Below, piece by piece: positions 17,505 through 26,029 of a stretch of DNA of 64,000 nucleotides. Under the pieces are notes generated by a model. That model made no database searches and had not been told where the DNA came from. It was given only the letters and a program-made list of their open reading frames with translations. The stretch covers positions 62,001-126,000 of the forward strand of contig NZ_JAMBOI010000003.1 in assembly GCF_023715535.1 (NCBI RefSeq), read 5' to 3'. A program made the translations under genes and the position numbers. Each line of letters starts with the position of its first letter. The stretch's first letter is position 1. This stretch comes from Sporosarcina luteola (GTDB lineage: Bacteria > Bacillota > Bacilli > Bacillales_A > Planococcaceae).

Positions 17505-17870
17505 ATGCCTTGGACTACAAGTGATTATCCTGATTCTTTTAAAAACCTGGAACCAGACGTCAGGAATAAGGCAATTGAAATAGCGAATGCGTTACTTCGC
17601 GAAGGGAACGATGAAGGTAAAGCGATATCCATCGCTACAGCAAAAGCAAGGGAATACGTGCATGGGGATAGTGCCGACCGTACGAAATACGTAGCGATAG
17701 CACGCAACGAAGATTGGGTCCTCATGAAAGAAGACGGCGAGCGGGCAATTTTCAAGGAAGATACAAAGGATGACCTGTTGGAGAAAGCCAAACCGTATGT
17801 AAATGACCAAAACGGAATTCTAGCCGTCTACCACGCAGACGGTTCACTCGAAACAACACTATATGACTGA
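17505..17870 (+). CDS. ydaT: YdaT-like general stress protein (ChaB/DUF2188-like)
   Basis: This 121-residue cytoplasmic protein is related to B. subtilis YdaT. The N-terminal half (MPWTTSDYPDSFKNLEPDVRNKAIEIANALLREG, with ISIATAKAREY) is ChaB-like. The C-terminal half (WVLMKEDGERAIFKEDTKDDLLEKA) matches the DUF2188 pattern. The biochemical role is unknown. The ATG at 17505 has a near-perfect AAGGAGG 8 bases upstream. The SigB promoter fits the known stress control of ydaT. Confidence 0.85.
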   Translation: MPWTTSDYPDSFKNLEPDVRNKAIEIANALLREGNDEGKAISIATAKAREYVHGDSADRTKYVAIARNEDWVLMKEDGERAIFKEDTKDDLLEKAKPYVNDQNGILAVYHADGSLETTLYD

Positions 17871-17895
17871 TTTCGCAAATCTTGATAAGAAATAA

Positions 17896-17934
17896 ATAAA
17901 CAGGTGAAGGTTCTGCATTCCTTCTCCTGTTTGA
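17896..17934. terminator. Bidirectional terminator
   Basis: AAACAGG-TGAAGG pairs with CCTTCT-CCTGTTT around the loop. It lies between the convergent ydaT-like and acyl-CoA synthetase genes. Confidence 0.75.
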
Positions 17935-17943
17935 TCTAGTTTT

Positions 17944-19587
17944 TTACGTTTGGTGACTCAAAGATTCAGTATTCGACATTTCACGAAGTTTGAATTTCTG
18001 TATTTTCCCTGATGCTGTCATCGGATATTCATCGATAAATTTAATGTAAGTCGGAATTTTGTGATAGGAAATATTGCCACGGCAAAATGACCGTACAGCT
18101 TCCTCGTCAATGATCGCTCCCTTTTTCGGGATGATCCACGCCATCAATTGCTCCCCGTATTTCGGGTCTGGAACACCAACAATTTGAACGTCCGATATAC
18201 CTGGATGCGTATAAAGGAACTCCTCCACTTCCCGCGGATAAATGTTTTCTCCGCCGCGGATGATAACATCTTTTATCCGTCCAGTAATGTCGATATAACC
18301 GTCTTCGTCCATAATAGCGATATCCCCCGTACGAAGCCAGCCATCCTCATCTATCGCCTCACGTGTCGCTTCCTCATTATTATAATAGCCTTTCATCACA
18401 TGATAACCGCGTGTGCACAGTTCACCCGGACTACCGACAGGCATCTCCTCATACGTCAATGGATCGATAATTTTCACTTCGACAAATGGATGTGGTTTTC
18501 CAACAGTGGACACACGCTTTTCAATCGGATCATCGGTTTGCGTCTGTGTGATGACTGGTGAAGCTTCCGTCTGCCCGTAGCAAATCGTAATTTCATCCGC
18601 TCCCATGTCGCGTATCACTTTCTTCATCACTTCAATTGGGCAAGTTGAGCCCGCCATGATGCCCGTTCGTAATGTCGACGTGTCGAAATTCTTGAATTCT
18701 GGATGGTTCAATTCCGATATGAACATTGTCGGCACTCCGTTAAGTGCCGTACATTTTTCCTCCTGAACTGCTTCCAATACACGAAGAGGGTCGAACTGCT
18801 CGAGAATGACCATTGTCGAACCATGGGTAACCGCAGCCAAGTTGCTCAAAACGGCTCCGAAACAATGGAAGAAAGGTACTGGAATGCAGAGGCGATCTTT
18901 CTCCGTCAACTTCATGAGATCTCCGATGATCTTTCCATTGTTAACAATATTGTGGTGCGTCAACATGACGCCTTTCGGAAACCCTGTCGTGCCGGACGTA
19001 TATTGAATGTTAATGACATCGTCGGGCGACAACGTCTTTTCCCGTTCCTCTAATTCTTCATCTGTGATTCCTTGCGCATGAGCTAGGAATTCCGACCACT
19101 TATAAATACCGGATTCTTCGCGATCCGACATGAGTATGATTCTTTTCAGTTTAGGAAGCTTGACACTGGTTACGATACCGCCCTCGCTATCCAGCAATTC
19201 CGGGCAAACAGAACGGATGATGTCGATATAACACGTCCCTTTGTATCCTTCAGCCAAAATCAACGTTGTCGCATCCGATTGCTTCAGCAAATATTCGAGC
19301 TCGTTCGCCTGATAATTCGTATTCACCGTAACGAGGACAGCCCCCATCTTTCCAGTGGCAAACTGGCTCAGCAACCATTGCGGCTTGTTATCGGACCAAA
19401 TGGCGATATGCTCCCCACGCTCGATCCCCATCCCGATGAATGCCTTCGCGAGCTCATCTGTCTCTCTATTAAACTCATCATATGTTCTTCTGATCCCATG
19501 CTCCGGATAAACATAGGCCTCTTGCTCCGGCAACGCTTTCGCCCAATCCCTTACGACCTCGCCAACCGTTTTCCTCAACAAAGACAT
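17944..19587 (-). CDS. Acyl-CoA synthetase (AMP-forming)
   Basis: This 547-residue ANL-superfamily enzyme activates a fatty or other carboxylic acid to its CoA thioester via an acyl-adenylate. The P-loop motif YTSGTTGFPKG lies near residue 195, followed by ICYGQTEASP, GWLRTGDIA and the C-terminal catalytic Lys motif TASGKIQKFKLRE. B. subtilis YngI and other medium/long-chain ligases share this layout. Chain length cannot be told. It is transcribed alone, convergent with the ydaT-like gene. Confidence 0.92.
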   Translation of the reverse strand: MSLLRKTVGEVVRDWAKALPEQEAYVYPEHGIRRTYDEFNRETDELAKAFIGMGIERGEHIAIWSDNKPQWLLSQFATGKMGAVLVTVNTNYQANELEYLLKQSDATTLILAEGYKGTCYIDIIRSVCPELLDSEGGIVTSVKLPKLKRIILMSDREESGIYKWSEFLAHAQGITDEELEEREKTLSPDDVINIQYTSGTTGFPKGVMLTHHNIVNNGKIIGDLMKLTEKDRLCIPVPFFHCFGAVLSNLAAVTHGSTMVILEQFDPLRVLEAVQEEKCTALNGVPTMFISELNHPEFKNFDTSTLRTGIMAGSTCPIEVMKKVIRDMGADEITICYGQTEASPVITQTQTDDPIEKRVSTVGKPHPFVEVKIIDPLTYEEMPVGSPGELCTRGYHVMKGYYNNEEATREAIDEDGWLRTGDIAIMDEDGYIDITGRIKDVIIRGGENIYPREVEEFLYTHPGISDVQIVGVPDPKYGEQLMAWIIPKKGAIIDEEAVRSFCRGNISYHKIPTYIKFIDEYPMTASGKIQKFKLREMSNTESLSHQT

Positions 19588-19665
19588 CCATCTAACCCCT
19601 TTCTATAAAACTTTAGTTATTTACATATTATCACAAAATTCAGAAGGTGTCTTAGGTATTTTAAT

Positions 19666-19703
19666 TCAAAAAATGCCATTCCGCCGAATAGGCAGAATGG
19701 CTT
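19666..19703 (-). terminator. Terminator of the yerD-like gene, displaced by duplication
   Basis: GCCATTCCGCC pairs with GGCAGAATGGC with one mismatch, and ATTTTTTG follows on the minus strand. The downstream arm of the hairpin is the first base block of the 104-bp duplicated segment. The terminator is therefore now about 110 bp from the stop codon. Confidence 0.85.
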
Positions 19704-19898
19704 AACGTCTTTATTCAACAGGGAAGACACGTCCTCTTTCATCCTTATAAACTACGTGATTTCGCTCGAACTTTGTCGGAGAATCAATCCCAGCGGCAGA
19801 ATGGCTTAACGTCTTTATTCAACAGGGAAGACACGTCCTCTTTCATCCTTATAAACTACGTGATTTCGCTCGAACTTTGTCGGAGAATCAATCCCAGC
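19691..19898. repeat. Perfect 104-bp tandem duplication
   Basis: Bases 19691-19794 are repeated without difference at 19795-19898. A third copy of the 5-base junction GGCAG follows at 19899. The right copy contains the last 28 codons and stop of the yerD-like gene. The left copy is a non-coding duplicate between stop and terminator. GGCAG occurs at both ancestral ends, so slippage at this microhomology explains the event. Confidence 0.95.
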
Positions 19899-21374
19899 GG
19901 CAGCTGCGATCCGAAACAACCCTTCACGCATCGTCAATATATAATTCGTAACGCGGAATTTCTTTTCCTCTACGACCAGCCCTCTTTGCAGATTTTTATC
20001 CGTTGTTGCTACACCTGCCGGACACTCATTCGTATGGCACCGTTCAGCCATGATGCACCCTACCGAAATCATGAAGCCACGGGCAATTTGGACAAGATCA
20101 GCCCCCATCGCCAATGCAATCGCCGCTTTGTCAGGCGTCGTGATTTTTCCGGAAGCAATGATCTTTACTTGGTCGCGCACATCATATTTCCGCAAGGCGT
20201 CATCGAGCAGGATAAGTGCCGATTTGAGCGGCAATCCGACACTGTCCGCCAAATCTTGATACGTCGCTCCGGATCCACCTTCCGCTCCATCCAAAGAGAT
20301 GAAATCCGGACCTTTGCCTGTTTCATGCATGAACGACGCCAGCTCTTCCGCATCTTCCTTTCCGCCGATGACGATTTTTATCCCGACAGGCTTGCCGCCA
20401 CGGTCCCTGATCTGCTCGATGAAATCAAACAATGTCGGGTAGTCCGAGAACTGACGAAAACGGTTCGGGCTGTTGATTGTTGTATACGGAACTACATTCC
20501 GGATTTCCGCTATCTCCTCTGTCACTTTTTCCCCTTCGACATGGCCGCCCCGCATTTTAGCGCCTTGCGCCATCTTGATTTCAAAAGCTTTTACTTGCTC
20601 AATTTCCGCCTTTTCACGGAGACGCTCCCAGCTGAACTCCCCTTCCTCAGTGCGGAAACCGAATAATCCCGACCCGATTTGCGCGATGATATGGGCATCT
20701 CCTGCTAGGTGGTGCGGGGACAGTCCGCCTTCACCTGTGTTCATCCACGCTTCTTTAGCCATGCCGATTCCCTTAGACAAAGCAGTAATCGCATTTTCAC
20801 CGAGTGCCCCATAACTCATGCCGGATTGGCCAAGCAGGCTCCGGACGTGGAACGGATGCTCACAATTCGGTCCGATGACGACTGCATCCTCTTCAGGCAG
20901 AAGCCAGGGCAGTGCAGGAATCTCTTCCCGATGCTCCTTCCGCGAAAATAGATTGTCTTCATCGACACGGTAGCGCATCGTATGGATCAACTCATCATTA
21001 TCGACACGCATTTCTTCGTTCTGCTTCGTGAACAGCGCATTGCGGATGTAATAGCCTGCTTCTTCAAAATTACGTTTCGATCCGAAGCCGATAATGCTGT
21101 TCAAATACTTCCCGGGAAGCACCATATGCAAATATTCTTCACGATTGAAAGGCTTTCCTTCATGATCGGCGTTGAATAAATACTGACGCAGCTCCGGCCC
21201 CGTCTTTTCCAGCACATACCTCATCCGTCCAAGCACAGGGTAGTTCCGGAGAACAGAATGCTGCTTCTGCCGTTTGTCGTAAAAATAAAGATAGATAGCG
21301 ATCGAAATGGGAATGACGACTAAAATAAGGACAAGCAAAGTCGTCGTCAATGATATACCTTCAAACCAATCCAT
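19815..21374 (-). CDS. yerD: FMN-binding glutamate synthase family protein, YerD-like
   Basis: This 519-residue homologue covers the central/FMN part of the glutamate synthase large subunit, anchored by one N-terminal membrane helix (residues 8-30). It keeps the FMN barrel signature (GGHVEGEKV, ISLDGAEGGSGA) and the 3Fe-4S motif Cx5Cx4C in CIMAERCHTNEC. It lacks the glutaminase domain, so it cannot use glutamine by itself. It resembles B. subtilis YerD, whose reaction is not settled. The 3' end lies inside a tandem duplication but the reading frame is intact. Confidence 0.88.
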   Translation of the reverse strand: MDWFEGISLTTTLLVLILVVIPISIAIYLYFYDKRQKQHSVLRNYPVLGRMRYVLEKTGPELRQYLFNADHEGKPFNREEYLHMVLPGKYLNSIIGFGSKRNFEEAGYYIRNALFTKQNEEMRVDNDELIHTMRYRVDEDNLFSRKEHREEIPALPWLLPEEDAVVIGPNCEHPFHVRSLLGQSGMSYGALGENAITALSKGIGMAKEAWMNTGEGGLSPHHLAGDAHIIAQIGSGLFGFRTEEGEFSWERLREKAEIEQVKAFEIKMAQGAKMRGGHVEGEKVTEEIAEIRNVVPYTTINSPNRFRQFSDYPTLFDFIEQIRDRGGKPVGIKIVIGGKEDAEELASFMHETGKGPDFISLDGAEGGSGATYQDLADSVGLPLKSALILLDDALRKYDVRDQVKIIASGKITTPDKAAIALAMGADLVQIARGFMISVGCIMAERCHTNECPAGVATTDKNLQRGLVVEEKKFRVTNYILTMREGLFRIAAAAGIDSPTKFERNHVVYKDERGRVFPVE

Positions 21375-21463
21375 GCGGATCCCCCTTTTCTAAGCGTTAT
21401 GAGTAGTGTAACATGAACGTATTCACGCAATATAGAATAACGAAATATTCTGGAGGTAAAAAT

Positions 21464-22195
21464 ATGATCATCGATTTATTGACATCACACGCATCCGTAC
21501 GAAAATACAAGGACATTCCTCTCTCAAAGGAAGACGTCCAGGAACTGGTCCACGCAGGCCAACATGCGGCAAGCTCCCATTTTGTCCAAGCCTATTCCGT
21601 CATCCATGTCACCGATCAGGAAAAACGGGAACAGCTAGCTGAGCTTTCAAAGAATAAAAGGCAGTTTCTATCCGCCGGAGCCGTATTGATTTTCTGTGCA
21701 GATTATTGCCGATTAGCAAAAGCCGCTGCTATGCATGGCAAGGAAATCGATTATTCCCACGCAGAAAACGTGCTCGTCGGCTCCATCGATGTAGCGCTCT
21801 TCGCCCAAAACGTTGCCATCGCGGCAGAATCAAAAGGATATGGCATTTGCTATATCGGCGGCATCCGCAATGCCCCTGAGGAAATCAGCGAGCTACTAGG
21901 ACTCCCGGACGGCGTCGCGCCAATGTTCGCCATGTCCATCGGCGTTCCGGACGAAGCAAACGAAGTGAAACCGAGATTACCGGTCGAAGCGATCATCCAT
22001 GAGAACAGCTACGACACTGCCAAATACGACGAACTTCTGCCAGCCTACGATCAAACGATGCACGACTATTACCTCAATCGCGGGTCGAACCAAAAGGATA
22101 CTGCGTGGTCCGTCCAAATGGCCGATTTCCTCGCCGAACCGAGACGGACCTATATGAAAGAATTCTTGGCGAAACGCGGATTCACGTTTAAATAA
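21464..22195 (+). CDS. NADPH-dependent flavin oxidoreductase, NfsA/NfrA type
   Basis: This 243-residue nitroreductase-fold enzyme should bind FMN and reduce nitro compounds, quinones or flavins with NAD(P)H. Family features are SVRKYKDIPLS at the N-terminus, HAASSHFVQAYSVIHV, the GYGICYIGGIRN segment and SIGVPDE. B. subtilis NfrA and E. coli NfsA are of this type and size. The ATG at 21464 is chosen because GGAGGT lies 7 bases upstream; the reading frame is open further 5' without a ribosome site. Its 3' untranslated region holds a family A repeat array before the terminator. Confidence 0.88.
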   Translation: MIIDLLTSHASVRKYKDIPLSKEDVQELVHAGQHAASSHFVQAYSVIHVTDQEKREQLAELSKNKRQFLSAGAVLIFCADYCRLAKAAAMHGKEIDYSHAENVLVGSIDVALFAQNVAIAAESKGYGICYIGGIRNAPEEISELLGLPDGVAPMFAMSIGVPDEANEVKPRLPVEAIIHENSYDTAKYDELLPAYDQTMHDYYLNRGSNQKDTAWSVQMADFLAEPRRTYMKEFLAKRGFTFK

Positions 22196-22214
22196 AATCT
22201 CGAACGCGATACTT

Positions 22215-22374
22215 ACGCTTAAAGTGCTCCAAAAGCTCATAAATCCATTTATTCACGCATAAATCACTCCAAATACGCATAAACGCGCTAAACGACGCAT
22301 AAGCCCTTGGAATAGCTCATAAACTTGAAAATTCGCGCATAAATCGGGTTTTCCACGCATAAACAGCAGTTCAC
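22215..22374 (+). repeat. Family A array 2: 20-bp pitch, 8 units
   Basis: Cores start at 22215, 22235, 22255, 22275, 22295, 22315, 22335 and 22355, exactly 20 bp apart. The best core is ACGCATAAA; variants are GCGCATAAA, GCTCATAAA and ACGCTTAAA. The 11 intervening bases differ in each unit. The array lies between the nitroreductase stop codon and its terminator, so it should be transcribed as 3' UTR. Confidence 0.93.
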
Positions 22375-22379
22375 TTCAC

Positions 22380-22408
22380 GGGATTAGCAAACGCTAATCC
22401 CTTTTGAT
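22380..22408 (+). terminator. Terminator of the nitroreductase gene
   Basis: The stem GGGATTAGC/GCTAATCCC with a 4-base loop is followed by CTTTTG. Confidence 0.8.
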
Positions 22409-22450
22409 ATTCTTATATATACATACTCGCCCGAAAAGAGGTCCATCATT

Positions 22451-23620
22451 ATGCAATTTGAAGAATCAGTTGATGAAATCGTCCGCCGAATTCAGGAAGG
22501 ATCATTCATCCAAGGAACGATCAGCCAGCCCCGTTATAAATCGACCGGCTTACAGAAAGTGAAACTAAAGCCGGTGGAAATTAAAAAAGAAGTCCATATT
22601 CAATTTGAATATCACTACGAACGAATTTTGAAACATGAAAATATAAAAATCTCAGACATCCAGACAACCCTCCGTCAACTTTTGGAGCAATTCAAGCAGA
22701 TGCACGCGGAATTCACGAATGAGAAAGTCCATATCCAGCTGACGAAAAAATTCAAAGTTTCCTGGAAAGGTGAAAAGGCGGCCGTGGCGAAAAAAGTCGA
22801 CTTGTCGCATAACCGGAAAAAGAACTATCTTTTGGACGATGAAACCCCCTACCCTTTTCTAGTCCGTCTTGGCGTGCAATCTCCAGAAGGCAAGGTGAAG
22901 AAGCAGAAATACGACAAATTCCGGCAAATCAACCGCTTTGTCGAGTTCATCGATGACGCACTCGCTTATTTGCCAAAAGATCGTCCTGTCCGTATTTTGG
23001 ACTTCGGTTCCGGCAAATCCTATTTGACGTTTGCCCTCTATCATTATTTACACATCGAAAAAGGGTTGGATATCAGAGTGACTGGGCTTGACCTGAAAAA
23101 GGAAGTCATTGAAGAATGCAATTTGATTGCGAAAGATCTTGGCTATGAACAGTTGGAGTTCCTCGTCGGCGATATTAACGATTACAACGAGGAAACGTCC
23201 GTGGACATGGTCGTCACTTTACATGCATGCGATGTTGCAACGGATATGGCATTGGCGCGCGCTGTCAAATGGGGAGCGGAAGTTATTTTGAGCGTCCCTT
23301 GCTGCCAGCATGAACTGTTCTCGCAAGTCCAATCACCTGCTCTTGAAGTGATGCTCCAACATGGGTTAATCAAAGAACGCTTCTCGGCACTTGCCACCGA
23401 CTCCATCCGCGCTGAAATCCTGTCACTCGTCGGATATGACGCTCAGCTGCTTGAATTCATCGATATGGAGCATACACCGAAAAATATTTTGATCCGTGCG
23501 TATAAGACCGGTAAAAAACCGACGGCTGAAGGTATCGCCAAGTATGAAGGATTCCGTGATTTGCTGAACGCGAAGCCATTTTTGGAACGGGAATTAAAAG
23601 CATCCGGATACTTACAATAA
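22451..23620 (+). CDS. Class I SAM-dependent methyltransferase
   Basis: This 389-residue cytoplasmic methyltransferase has an N-terminal extension of about 175 residues and a Rossmann domain. Motif I is ILDFGSGKSYLTFALYHYL near residue 180, followed by GLDLKKEVIEEC and the motif TLHACDVATDMALA. The conserved SVPCCQHEL after motif IV resembles the Methyltransf_32 group. The substrate is unknown; an RNA substrate is possible. The ATG follows AGAGG about 10 bases upstream. It is a single gene ending at a bidirectional terminator. Confidence 0.8.
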   Translation: MQFEESVDEIVRRIQEGSFIQGTISQPRYKSTGLQKVKLKPVEIKKEVHIQFEYHYERILKHENIKISDIQTTLRQLLEQFKQMHAEFTNEKVHIQLTKKFKVSWKGEKAAVAKKVDLSHNRKKNYLLDDETPYPFLVRLGVQSPEGKVKKQKYDKFRQINRFVEFIDDALAYLPKDRPVRILDFGSGKSYLTFALYHYLHIEKGLDIRVTGLDLKKEVIEECNLIAKDLGYEQLEFLVGDINDYNEETSVDMVVTLHACDVATDMALARAVKWGAEVILSVPCCQHELFSQVQSPALEVMLQHGLIKERFSALATDSIRAEILSLVGYDAQLLEFIDMEHTPKNILIRAYKTGKKPTAEGIAKYEGFRDLLNAKPFLERELKASGYLQ

Positions 23621-23631
23621 AAATGCATGAA

Positions 23632-23668
23632 AAAACCGCCCCTGACTTCATCAGACTGGCGGTTTCTT
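23632..23668. terminator. Bidirectional terminator
   Basis: AAACCGCC pairs with GGCGGTTT around a 17-base region, with an A-run on one side and T residues on the other. It lies between two convergent genes. Confidence 0.78.
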
Positions 23669-23672
23669 CATG

Positions 23673-24233
23673 TTATACAGATATTAATTCCTCTTGCGTG
23701 TGAATAAATCCATTATAAATTCTCAAGTCAGCCTCATATGCTGCCCGATATGTCGAAAGACTATGCATTTTCACTTTTGCAAAACTGTCTCCATCAACGA
23801 TTCCGAAATAGCTGTTTAGGATTTCAGCATTGGCCCATGCGGTTTCCTCGAAAGCAATGTCTGCTTGATGCTCTTCAATCAGCGCTGTCATCATCGGCAG
23901 ATCGGTAGGCCGTTTTTCAGCCGCGGCTTGTTTTTTCATGAGAATGATTTCCTTTGTACGGTCGAGTGAGTCGAGCAATGCGTTACGATCCATTGCATGC
24001 CCCAACTCGTGGATGGTTAATACACGAAGATACGTTTCCAGTGGCATCGATTCGGGGAGTTCTTGCCAAGCTTTTTGTACACGGTCAATGTCGACAATGA
24101 CTTCATCCTTGATGAAATCATACATCATATTGACGCCCGTGCTTTCCTGCTTGAGCTCTACATCCATGTTCACGGCACGGATGGCCGATTCGATCAAAGC
24201 GACGATTTGCGATTCCGTCATTCGTTCATTCAT
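23673..24233 (-). CDS. Putative zinc metallopeptidase (HELGH motif)
   Basis: This 186-residue soluble protein has a clear HExxH zinc-binding motif, HELGHAMD, near residue 95. A possible third ligand lies in EEHQADIAFEETAW about 45 residues later, as in gluzincin-type peptidases. There is no signal peptide or membrane segment, so it should act in the cytoplasm. I do not recognise a named family. It is transcribed alone. Confidence 0.7.
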   Translation of the reverse strand: MNERMTESQIVALIESAIRAVNMDVELKQESTGVNMMYDFIKDEVIVDIDRVQKAWQELPESMPLETYLRVLTIHELGHAMDRNALLDSLDRTKEIILMKKQAAAEKRPTDLPMMTALIEEHQADIAFEETAWANAEILNSYFGIVDGDSFAKVKMHSLSTYRAAYEADLRIYNGFIHTQEELISV

Positions 24234-24410
24234 TCTCTTTCCCTGACACCCTTTACTGTTAAGTTTCTATCTATGTTTAGCCGAATTGGCATGTATACTT
24301 ATTCATACATGAGCTTTTTCCAAGCAACCTTTACATTATAAATAAATTACAGCTATATTTCAACAGAGAAATTCCAACTTACACCAAATCGTTAAAAATA
24401 TGCTAACTCA

Positions 24411-25091
24411 CTAAGTTGGCAGGTTTGTTTCCAACCCCACGTCTAAGAATACATATCCATCGCGCTCATGCTGCCCTTTGAACTCGATAGGTACACGTTT
24501 TTTGAAAATCGGTCCATCGACGACAATGGTATGGAATTCCCCCGATTCCCCACACGAATCAATGCCGAGCGACTCGAGTTCATCCATTAATTCAATCGTG
24601 AATTCACGCCCGATGAATTCTGCAGACATCATTTTAGTATTGACGACTACAATGTATGCTTCAAAACCTGAATGCACGAACTCCTCCAATAATTGACGGC
24701 GAGGCTCCATCCATAGGGGGTGAACTGCATTCATTCCAACTTTTGCGCATGCTGTTCGAACCCATGTCAAATGATCCTCAAGGTCGATATCCCCAAAAAC
24801 TCCATCAGCGATGCCCGCATCTACGCATTCTTGCATTGCATCTAAAAATTGCTCTTCGTAGCTGTTCCAGTCGGCACCACGGATCATTAAAGGAATACCG
24901 AGGCTATCCGCCTGCGCCCGGATTATTTCCAACGGCAAGGCATGTGACTTCGAATGTTCTTTATTCTTTTCAAACATCGTCCAAATCCGCTTCGCGACTC
25001 CCCCTGCTTGAAGTGCGCGATAATACGCCAACGCCGAGTCCTTCCCGCCGCTCCAAGAGGCGACGAATGGTTGGTTGTTCATTTGCAACAC
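24411..25091 (-). CDS. Dph6-related ATP pyrophosphatase / diphthine-ammonia-ligase-like protein
   Basis: This PP-loop ATPase of about 226 residues has the N-terminal SGGKDSALAYY motif. The C-terminal part contains CGESGEFHTIVVDGPIF, the Dph6 family signature. Bacteria make no diphthamide, so the reaction here is an unknown ATP-dependent amidation or related adenylation. The TTG at 25091 has AAGGGA at good spacing; an ATG at 25082 is the alternative. It is probably separately transcribed, since a terminator follows the upstream DinB gene. Confidence 0.85.
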   Translation of the reverse strand: MLQMNNQPFVASWSGGKDSALAYYRALQAGGVAKRIWTMFEKNKEHSKSHALPLEIIRAQADSLGIPLMIRGADWNSYEEQFLDAMQECVDAGIADGVFGDIDLEDHLTWVRTACAKVGMNAVHPLWMEPRRQLLEEFVHSGFEAYIVVVNTKMMSAEFIGREFTIELMDELESLGIDSCGESGEFHTIVVDGPIFKKRVPIEFKGQHERDGYVFLDVGLETNLPT

Positions 25092-25163
25092 ACATCCCTT
25101 ACGTTATATTGGTGTCAACACCGCCTGTTGGTGATGGATCTATACATTCGATGACATCTGAAT

Positions 25164-25197
25164 CAAAAAAGTCCCCGTATTATCTTGTCGGGGACTT
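25164..25197 (-). terminator. Terminator of the DinB gene at 25201
   Basis: AAGTCCCC pairs with GGGGACTT around a 13-base loop and TTTTTTGA follows on the minus strand. Confidence 0.88.
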
Positions 25198-25200
25198 TCC

Positions 25201-25722
25201 TTATTCAGCCGCTTCTAATGAGCAGCCGTTTATACGTAGTTCATCAATTGTCTTCTTCAATTGCTTTAAATGGCATTTTTCGTACAGGCCGACAATCGGA
25301 AACCATTGTTCCAAAGGCATCGAGCCGAGATTCGGATGCTTGAATGACTTCTCACGCAATTGGTCTTTGCAGCTGCAATCATAGACATCAAGCAAATAAA
25401 TTCTCGAGTTATGAAGCTCCTCTTTAATTTCCGGAATTGATTTATACGTATGTGTCGGTTGCGTTTCTATAGGAAGATCCCCTTTGACGAGCAAGCTTCC
25501 AGAAAGGACGATCATTTTCTTCGAGGCTTTTGGACTCTCAGGATTCTTCAATTCTCCTGCTATTTTTGAAGCTATATATGTTTCCATCAATGCAAGATGC
25601 TCCAAAATTTGCTTTGGAGACCAGCCGCCTGTTGACGGAGTACCGTTGAACTCTTCATCAGTCATCCCATCGATGGTTTGATAGATTTTTCTGCGGATTT
25701 TATTATTCCCCTCAAAAACCAT
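25201..25722 (-). CDS. DinB-like protein
   Basis: This 173-residue four-helix protein belongs to the DinB/YfiT-like superfamily. The conserved GGWSPKQILEHLALMETYI segment supplies the first metal-binding His, and GLYEKCHLKQL near the C-terminus the last. Relatives are metal-dependent thiol transferases or have unknown function. The ATG at 25722 is chosen because GGAGAG lies 6 bases upstream. A family A array lies upstream, between it and the previous gene's terminator. Confidence 0.75.
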   Translation of the reverse strand: MVFEGNNKIRRKIYQTIDGMTDEEFNGTPSTGGWSPKQILEHLALMETYIASKIAGELKNPESPKASKKMIVLSGSLLVKGDLPIETQPTHTYKSIPEIKEELHNSRIYLLDVYDCSCKDQLREKSFKHPNLGSMPLEQWFPIVGLYEKCHLKQLKKTIDELRINGCSLEAAE

Positions 25723-25856
25723 TATATCTCTCCTCATGTAGAACGAAATAGGAGCATTCAATTCTCTCCCACAGCATACGACGTTTTGAAGAAAATTTAA
25801 AGTGGTAAAAACATATTCAGAAAAATAAATTGTTGGTTATATTTGTAATAAAGATG

Positions 25857-25985
25857 TTTATGCGTTTTTAAACAGATTTATGCGTATATATAAGCATTTA
25901 TGAGGCATTTTCGTGATATATGCGCATCTTTTATGACTTATGAGCCTTTGAAGCAATTTATGCGTCTTTTCTAGAGTTTATGCGC
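25857..25985 (-). repeat. Family A array 3 (inverted): 20-bp pitch, 7 units
   Basis: On the plus strand the core reads TTTATGCGT/TTTATGCGC, the reverse complement of ACGCATAAA. Cores start at 25857, 25877, 25897, 25917, 25937, 25957 and 25977, exactly 20 bp apart. Variants include TTTATGAGG, TATATGCGC and CTTATGAGC. It lies beyond the terminator at 25992-26023 and before the DinB gene. Bases 25723-25856 hold nothing else I can identify. Confidence 0.92.
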
Positions 25986-25991
25986 GTATTG

Positions 25992-26023
25992 TAAAAAACG
26001 CTCCATCCTTGTCGGATGGAGCG
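25992..26023 (-). terminator. Terminator of the PCYCGC lipoprotein gene
   Basis: The stem CGCTCCATCC/GGATGGAGCG has a 5-base loop and is followed by six Ts on the minus strand. Confidence 0.92.
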
Positions 26024-26029
26024 GTGTGA

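Noticed and set aside
19691..19898. 104-bp duplication as an insertion-sequence remnant
   Set aside because: There is no transposase and there are no terminal inverted repeats. The repeated unit is simply the gene end, bounded by a 5-bp microhomology.
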